This document shows positions 33,139 through 37,421 of a stretch of 37,421 nucleotides of DNA, piece after piece; position 1 is the first letter of the stretch, and each line of letters begins with the position of its first letter. Location: NCBI RefSeq assembly GCF_029335315.1, contig NZ_JARJLT010000392.1:1-37421 (forward strand), written 5' to 3'. Both the position numbers and the translations under genes were made by a program. The stretch is from Pseudomonas citronellolis (GTDB lineage: Bacteria > Pseudomonadota > Gammaproteobacteria > Pseudomonadales > Pseudomonadaceae). The notes beneath the pieces are model-generated. The model saw nothing but the letters and a program-made list of their open reading frames with translations, was not told the DNA's origin and did no database searches.

Positions 33139-34590
33139 TTACTCGACGGCCTTGACCATGTCTTCGATGACTTTCTTGGCGTCGCCGAAGACCATCATGG
33201 TCTTGTCCAGGTAGAACAGTTCGTTGTCCAGGCCGGCGTAGCCGCTGGCCATCGAGCGCTTGTTGACGATCACGGTCTTGGCCTTGTAGGCCTCGAGGAT
33301 CGGCATGCCGGCGATCGGCGACTTCGGATCGTTCTTCGCGGCCGGGTTGACCACGTCGTTGGCGCCGAGCACCAGCACCACGTCGGTCTGGCCGAACTCG
33401 GAGTTGATGTCTTCCATCTCGAACACCTGCTCGTAGGGCACTTCGGCCTCGGCCAGCAGGACGTTCATGTGGCCGGGCATACGACCGGCGACCGGGTGGA
33501 TGGCGAACTTCACGGTGACGCCGCGGTGGGTCAGTTTCTCCGCCAGTTCCATCAGCGCGTGCTGGGCGCGGGCCACCGCCAGGCCGTAGCCGGGAACGAT
33601 GATCACGCTGTCGGCGTTGGTCAGCAGGAACGAAGCGTCGTCGGCCGAACCGGATTTCACCGGGCGGGCTTCCTTCGCGCCAGCCGGGCCGGCGTCGTCG
33701 GTGCTGCCACCGAAACCGCCGAGGATGACGTTGAAGAACGAGCGGTTCATCGCCTTGCACATGATGTACGAGAGGATGGCGCCCGAGGAACCCACCAGCG
33801 AGCCGGCGATGATCAGCATCGAGTTGTTCAGCGAGAAGCCGATGCCCGCCGCGGCCCAGCCGGAGTAGGAGTTCAGCATCGACACCACCACCGGCATGTC
33901 GGCACCGCCGATCGGGATGATGATCAGCACGCCGAGGATGAAGGCCAGGGCCAGCATCAGGGCGAAGGCGCTGAGGTTGCCGGTGAACATGAACACCAGG
34001 CCCAGGCCCAGGGTGGCCAGGCCCAGCACCAGGTTCAGCAGGTGCTGGCCGGCGAACTGCACCGGGGCGCCCTGGAACAGGCGGAACTTGTACTTGCCGG
34101 AGAGCTTGCCGAAGGCGATCACCGAACCGGAGAAGGTGATGGCGCCGATGGCCGCGCCGAGGAACAGTTCCAGGCGGTTGCCGGTGGGGATGGTGTCGCC
34201 CAGGTGCTCGACGATGCCCAGGGACTGCGGCTCGACGACGGCGGCGACGGCGATGAACACCGCGGCCAGGCCGATCATGCTGTGCATGAAGGCGACCAGT
34301 TCCGGCATCTTGGTCATTTCGACGCGCTTGGCCATGATCGAGCCGGCGCTACCGCCGACCAGCAGGCCGACCAGGATGTAGCCGATGCCGGCGGCGGCGC
34401 CGCTGCCCTCGGCCAGTTGCGCGCCGAGCTTGAACACCAGGCCCACGGTGGTGAGCACGGCGATGGCCATGCCGATCATGCCGAACAGGTTGCCGCGCCG
34501 CGAGGTGGTCGGGTGCGACAGGCCCTTCAGGGCCTGGATGAAGCAGACCGAGGCGATCAGGTACAGTAGGGTGACGAGGTTCATGCTCAT
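33139..34590 (-). CDS. pntB: NAD(P) transhydrogenase beta subunit
   Basis: A 483-residue membrane subunit of the proton-translocating transhydrogenase, which uses the proton gradient to reduce NADP with NADH. The first ~260 residues form about nine membrane helices (for example GVLIIIPIGGADMPVVVSML). The C-terminal domain III binds NADP, with the fingerprint VIIVPGYGLAVARAQHALME and later GANDVVNPAAKNDP. I start at ATG 34590; a second ATG two codons later is possible, and longer in-frame starts overlap pntAb. pntAb ends two bases upstream. Confidence 0.96.
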   Translation of the reverse strand: MSMNLVTLLYLIASVCFIQALKGLSHPTTSRRGNLFGMIGMAIAVLTTVGLVFKLGAQLAEGSGAAAGIGYILVGLLVGGSAGSIMAKRVEMTKMPELVAFMHSMIGLAAVFIAVAAVVEPQSLGIVEHLGDTIPTGNRLELFLGAAIGAITFSGSVIAFGKLSGKYKFRLFQGAPVQFAGQHLLNLVLGLATLGLGLVFMFTGNLSAFALMLALAFILGVLIIIPIGGADMPVVVSMLNSYSGWAAAGIGFSLNNSMLIIAGSLVGSSGAILSYIMCKAMNRSFFNVILGGFGGSTDDAGPAGAKEARPVKSGSADDASFLLTNADSVIIVPGYGLAVARAQHALMELAEKLTHRGVTVKFAIHPVAGRMPGHMNVLLAEAEVPYEQVFEMEDINSEFGQTDVVLVLGANDVVNPAAKNDPKSPIAGMPILEAYKAKTVIVNKRSMASGYAGLDNELFYLDKTMMVFGDAKKVIEDMVKAVE

Positions 34591-34592
34591 GG

Positions 34593-34913
34593 TCAGTGCT
34601 TCTCCGCCGGCGCTTTCGGCGCTTTCTTCTTGAACATTTCCAGCATGCGGCGGGTGACCAGGAAGCCACCGAACACGTTGACTGCGGCCAGGGCCACGGC
34701 CAGGGTGCCCATGATCTTGCCCAGCGGGGTGACGGTCAGGGCGGCGGCCAGCATGGCGCCGACGATGACGATCGCCGAGATGGCGTTGGTCACGGCCATC
34801 AGCGGGGTGTGCAGGGCGGGGGTGACGTTCCATACCACGTGGTAGCCGACGTACACGGCCAGCACGAAGATGATCAGGTTGTAGATCCCATGGGAGATCA
34901 GCATTTCTTCCAT
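34593..34913 (-). CDS. pntAb: NAD(P) transhydrogenase alpha subunit, part 2 (membrane)
   Basis: A 106-residue membrane piece of the alpha subunit with three or four hydrophobic helices ([54 protein letters not shown]). In E. coli this is fused to domain I; here, as in Rhodospirillum and other Pseudomonas, it is a separate gene. It lies between pntAa and pntB, with two bases to pntB. Confidence 0.95.
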   Translation of the reverse strand: MEEMLISHGIYNLIIFVLAVYVGYHVVWNVTPALHTPLMAVTNAISAIVIVGAMLAAALTVTPLGKIMGTLAVALAAVNVFGGFLVTRRMLEMFKKKAPKAPAEKH

Positions 34914-34983
34914 CGTCTTTCACCGGTCTCTAGGCCAGGCCCAGGGGCCCGGCGGGTTCTTCTTTATATAGGGAGCGCGAGGC

Positions 34984-36102
34984 TCAGCCGTTCTTGCGTA
35001 CGGCCTGGCCGTCGCGGCACATCAGGCAGGCGGCGACGATGTCGTCTTCCAGGTTGACCTTGAAGCCTTCGGCGGACAGGGTCAGCTTGAGGAAGTCGAG
35101 CAGGTTGCGCGCATACAGGGCCGAGGCGTCCGCCGGGACCATGGCTGCCAGGTTGGTGTGGCCGACCAGGGTCACGCCGTGCTTGATCACCACTTGCCCG
35201 GCTTCGGTCAGCGGGCAGTTGCCGCCTTGCGCCGCGGCCAGGTCGATGACCACCGAGCCCGGTTTCATTTCCTGCACGGTGGCTTCATGCAGCAGGGTCG
35301 GGGCCTTGCGGCCGGGGATCAGCGCGGTGGTGATGACGATGTCGGCCTGCTTGGCGCGTTCGTGCACCGCCTTGGCCTGGCGCTCCATCCACGAGGCCGG
35401 CATCGGCCGGGCGTAGCCGCCGACGCCCTGGGCGCACTCGCGCTCCTCGTCGGTCTCGTAGGGCACGTCGACGAACTTGGCGCCGAGCGACTCGATCTGC
35501 TCCTTCACCGCCGGGCGTACGTCCGAGGCCTCGATCACCGCGCCCAGGCGCTTGGCCGTGGCGATGGCCTGCAGGCCGGCGACGCCGGCGCCGAGGATCA
35601 GCACGCGGGCGGCCTTAACGGTGCCGGCGGCGGTCATCAGCATGGGCATGAAGCGCGGGTAGTGGTTGGCGGCGAGCATCACGGCCTTGTAGCCGGCGAT
35701 GTTGGCCTGCGACGACAGCACGTCGAGGCTCTGCGCACGGGAGGTGCGCGGCGCCGCTTCCAGGGCGAAGGCGGTGATGCCGCGTTCGGCCATGCGCGCG
35801 ATGTTGTCGTTGTCGAAGGGGTTGAGCATGCCGATCAGCACGGCGCCCGCCTTCATCTGCGCCAGTTCGTCGGCGTTGGGCGCGACGACCTTGAGCACCA
35901 GTTCGGCGCCCAGGGCGTCGGCGGCCGAGCCGATCTTCGCCCCGGCGGCCTCGAAGGCGCTGTCCGGCTGGCTGGCGTTGACGCCGGCGCCACTCTGAAC
36001 GATCACCTGGTGGCCTTGGCCAACCAGTTTCTTGACGGTTTCAGCGGTGGCGGCGACCCGTGTTTCACCGGCATGGGTCTCGAGGGGGACACCGATCTGC
36101 AC
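34984..36102 (-). CDS. pntAa: NAD(P) transhydrogenase alpha subunit, part 1 (NAD domain)
   Basis: A 372-residue soluble domain I that binds NAD(H), related to alanine dehydrogenase. The opening IGVPLETHAGETRVAATAET is typical. The Rossmann motif is ARVLILGAGVAGLQAIATAK and the mobile loop region is YARPMPASWMERQ. The start is GTG at 36102, eight bases after AGGAG. It lacks the membrane helices, which are encoded by the next gene. First gene of pntAa-pntAb-pntB. Confidence 0.96.
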   Translation of the reverse strand: MQIGVPLETHAGETRVAATAETVKKLVGQGHQVIVQSGAGVNASQPDSAFEAAGAKIGSAADALGAELVLKVVAPNADELAQMKAGAVLIGMLNPFDNDNIARMAERGITAFALEAAPRTSRAQSLDVLSSQANIAGYKAVMLAANHYPRFMPMLMTAAGTVKAARVLILGAGVAGLQAIATAKRLGAVIEASDVRPAVKEQIESLGAKFVDVPYETDEERECAQGVGGYARPMPASWMERQAKAVHERAKQADIVITTALIPGRKAPTLLHEATVQEMKPGSVVIDLAAAQGGNCPLTEAGQVVIKHGVTLVGHTNLAAMVPADASALYARNLLDFLKLTLSAEGFKVNLEDDIVAACLMCRDGQAVRKNG

Positions 36103-36737
36103 TCACAAATCTCCTGCGTGATCTTGAGTAGTCCGGCGCCGGAAGGCGTCCGGGATGTCGAGCTGGCAACACTTGCCGCAGCGGGATGGAATGGGAACCC
36201 GTTGGGCGGCGGCATTGTGCAATCGAGCCACCGGGTCGGCAAGAAGTTCTGAAGTGATACGAAAAAAGAACTACAAGTCACGTTCGGACCCGTAGTTTCC
36301 CCGGTACGGCAGGGGCCTTGTCAGCCCTGGCTTTTAGCCTAATTGCCTATTGTGACCGGAGGAAACCGCGATCCCTGGTGTGAATGTCCGCTCATCAGAA
36401 CCCCCGGCAACCCGGTGAGAGGCCCGTCAATCCTGCCTCAGGCGTATCTATAGGTGTTAATTAATGTTTTTAATCTGAAATATGAGTGATCCCTGATGGC
36501 TGGAAATCCGTAGCAGATATTTTACATTGACTACAGGGTCAGGAAATCGCTTGTGACAGCTTCAGGACGCGTGTTTCCTGGCTTCCAGGCCACCACCGGC
36601 GGTGACGCTGAAAAACAGACTAGTCCATGACTGTGCAGGCGGGTGATGAAAAAAAAGAACGGCCACCCGTAGGTGGCCGTTCTCGGGCTGCGACAAAGCA
36701 GCGCGGTGAATGGGCCGGCTGCGCGCCGGCGAATGGC
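36103..36737. other. 635-base gap upstream of pntAa
   Basis: No convincing gene. From pntAa outward there is a hairpin-forming AACTAC...GTAGTT pair (36269-36298), a pyrimidine-rich part, and then an AT-rich island at about 36450-36535 (GTGTTAATTAATGTTTTTAAT, ATATTTTACATTGAC) that could hold promoters. The SCO gene terminator closes it at 36649-36682. A short minus-strand frame (36003-36281) overlaps pntAa and has no support. Confidence 0.5.
36649..36682 (-). terminator. rho-independent terminator of the SCO gene
   Basis: On the minus strand GAACGGCCACC-TACG-GGTGGCCGTTC (36682-36657) is followed by eight T (36656-36649). It lies 56 bases after the stop. Confidence 0.95.
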
Positions 36738-37373
36738 TCAGCCCTGGCCGGCGAGCACCTTGGGCAGCTGTTCGGCGAGCTTGGCGTTGTTCAGCGGGGC
36801 GCGGATGAAGCCGTGCTGGGTGCCGTCCGGGCCGATGATCACCAGGTTGCCGCTGTGGTCGACGGTGTAGTTGGGCTTGCTGGTGTCGGCCGGGATGTAG
36901 GGGATGCTCATGGCGTTGGCCAGCTTCTGGATGGCCTCGTCGCTGCCCACCAGGCCCTGGAAGCCGGCGTTGAAGAAGCCCAGGTATTCCTTCAGGCGCG
37001 CCGGGGTGTCGCGGTGCGGGTCGACGCTGACGAACACCACCTGCAGCTGCGCGCGCGCTTCCGGGCTGAGCTTGCCCTGTAGCTCGCGCAGTTGCGCCAG
37101 GGTGGTCGGGCAGACGTCCGGGCAGAAGGTGTAGCCGAAGAACAGCAGGTTCCAGCGGCCCTTGAGGTTGGCGGTGTCGAACGGTTTGCCGTCCTGGTCC
37201 TGGAAGGTCAGCGCCGGCACTTCGCGGGTCTGCGGCAGCAGCACGATGCCGGCGTCGAGCAGCACGGTGGGGTCCATCTTGTGCTTCTCGGTGAGCACCT
37301 TCTGCACGGTGAGGCCGAGGATGAGCGCGACTATGGCTACCAGGATGAGGACGGTCTTGTTGACTCGGGACAT
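36738..37373 (-). CDS. SCO1/SenC copper chaperone
   Basis: A 211-residue membrane-anchored thioredoxin-fold protein that delivers copper to cytochrome oxidase. An N-terminal helix (VLILVAIVALILGLTV, about 8-23) anchors it facing the periplasm. Copper ligands are Cys84 and Cys88 in FCPDVCPTT and His173 in YTVDHSGNL, all present. FVSVDPHRDTPARLKEYL is typical of the family. It has its own terminator. Upstream sequence ends within 50 bases, so its operon partners, often haem A/O synthesis genes, are outside the window. Confidence 0.94.
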   Translation of the reverse strand: MSRVNKTVLILVAIVALILGLTVQKVLTEKHKMDPTVLLDAGIVLLPQTREVPALTFQDQDGKPFDTANLKGRWNLLFFGYTFCPDVCPTTLAQLRELQGKLSPEARAQLQVVFVSVDPHRDTPARLKEYLGFFNAGFQGLVGSDEAIQKLANAMSIPYIPADTSKPNYTVDHSGNLVIIGPDGTQHGFIRAPLNNAKLAEQLPKVLAGQG

Positions 37374-37421
37374 GGGGTTCTCGTGGTCGGGAGCGGGTGG
37401 GGCGGTTCTGCCTGGTGCCGA

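Noticed and set aside
36003-36281. 92-codon minus-strand frame upstream of pntAa
   Set aside because: Overlaps the pntAa start, lacks a ribosome site and has no recognisable content.
36380-36440. SAM riboswitch suggested by CCCGGCAACCCGG
   Set aside because: Only a short GGCAACC-like piece matches; the surrounding conserved SAM-I helices are absent.

Overview
This is a GC-rich chromosomal segment of a Pseudomonas, probably close to the P. aeruginosa / P. nitroreducens / P. citronellolis group. That placement is inferred from gene content: a glyA-soxBDAG-purU-fdhA block, a pntAa-pntAb-pntB operon with split alpha subunit, a TonB with a long cytoplasmic N-terminal extension behind a perfect Fur box, DUF2388 proteins in tandem, and typical Pseudomonas REP palindromes. 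No rRNA, tRNA, insertion sequence, prophage or CRISPR array was found.

Layout. (1) 72-8196: a LysR regulator faces a five-gene rightward cluster of aldehyde dehydrogenase, class III aminotransferase, PotD/PotF-like periplasmic binding protein, NCS1-type permease and a zinc histone-deacetylase-like amidohydrolase. Together these could capture, import, deacetylate, transaminate and oxidise an (acetylated) amine or polyamine. (2) 8302-17416: a leftward one-carbon block (glyA, soxB, soxD, soxA, soxG, purU, fdhA) that breaks down sarcosine from choline/betaine to glycine and serine and disposes of formaldehyde and formyl-folate. (3) 17625-19539: a lipoprotein and a low-specificity threonine aldolase. 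(4) 19540-20318: a non-coding region with a degenerate tandem repeat of about 160-172 bp whose unit heads are DnaA-box-like. I consider this the most unusual structure in the window. (5) 20319-27009: a divergent EF-G-like GTPase, an RBBP9-type hydrolase, a DUF3079 protein, ChaC, a six-cysteine secreted protein, a CobW-type GTPase and Fur-controlled tonB. (6) 27241-31096: a leftward group of two DUF1127 micro-proteins, three paralogous secreted DUF2388 proteins and a large secreted protein joining a zincin-like HELTH motif to a DUF4105 domain; five AACTGTA motifs lie in and upstream of the DUF1127 part. (7) 31454-37373: a succinyl-CoA:acetate CoA-transferase, the proton-translocating transhydrogenase pntAa-pntAb-pntB, and a SCO1/SenC copper chaperone.

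The intergenic spaces carry several dispersed palindromic families. Three are present in two or three copies, and two of these abut at 22393-22567. All family names come from reading the translated sequences and remembered motifs; no database search was run.
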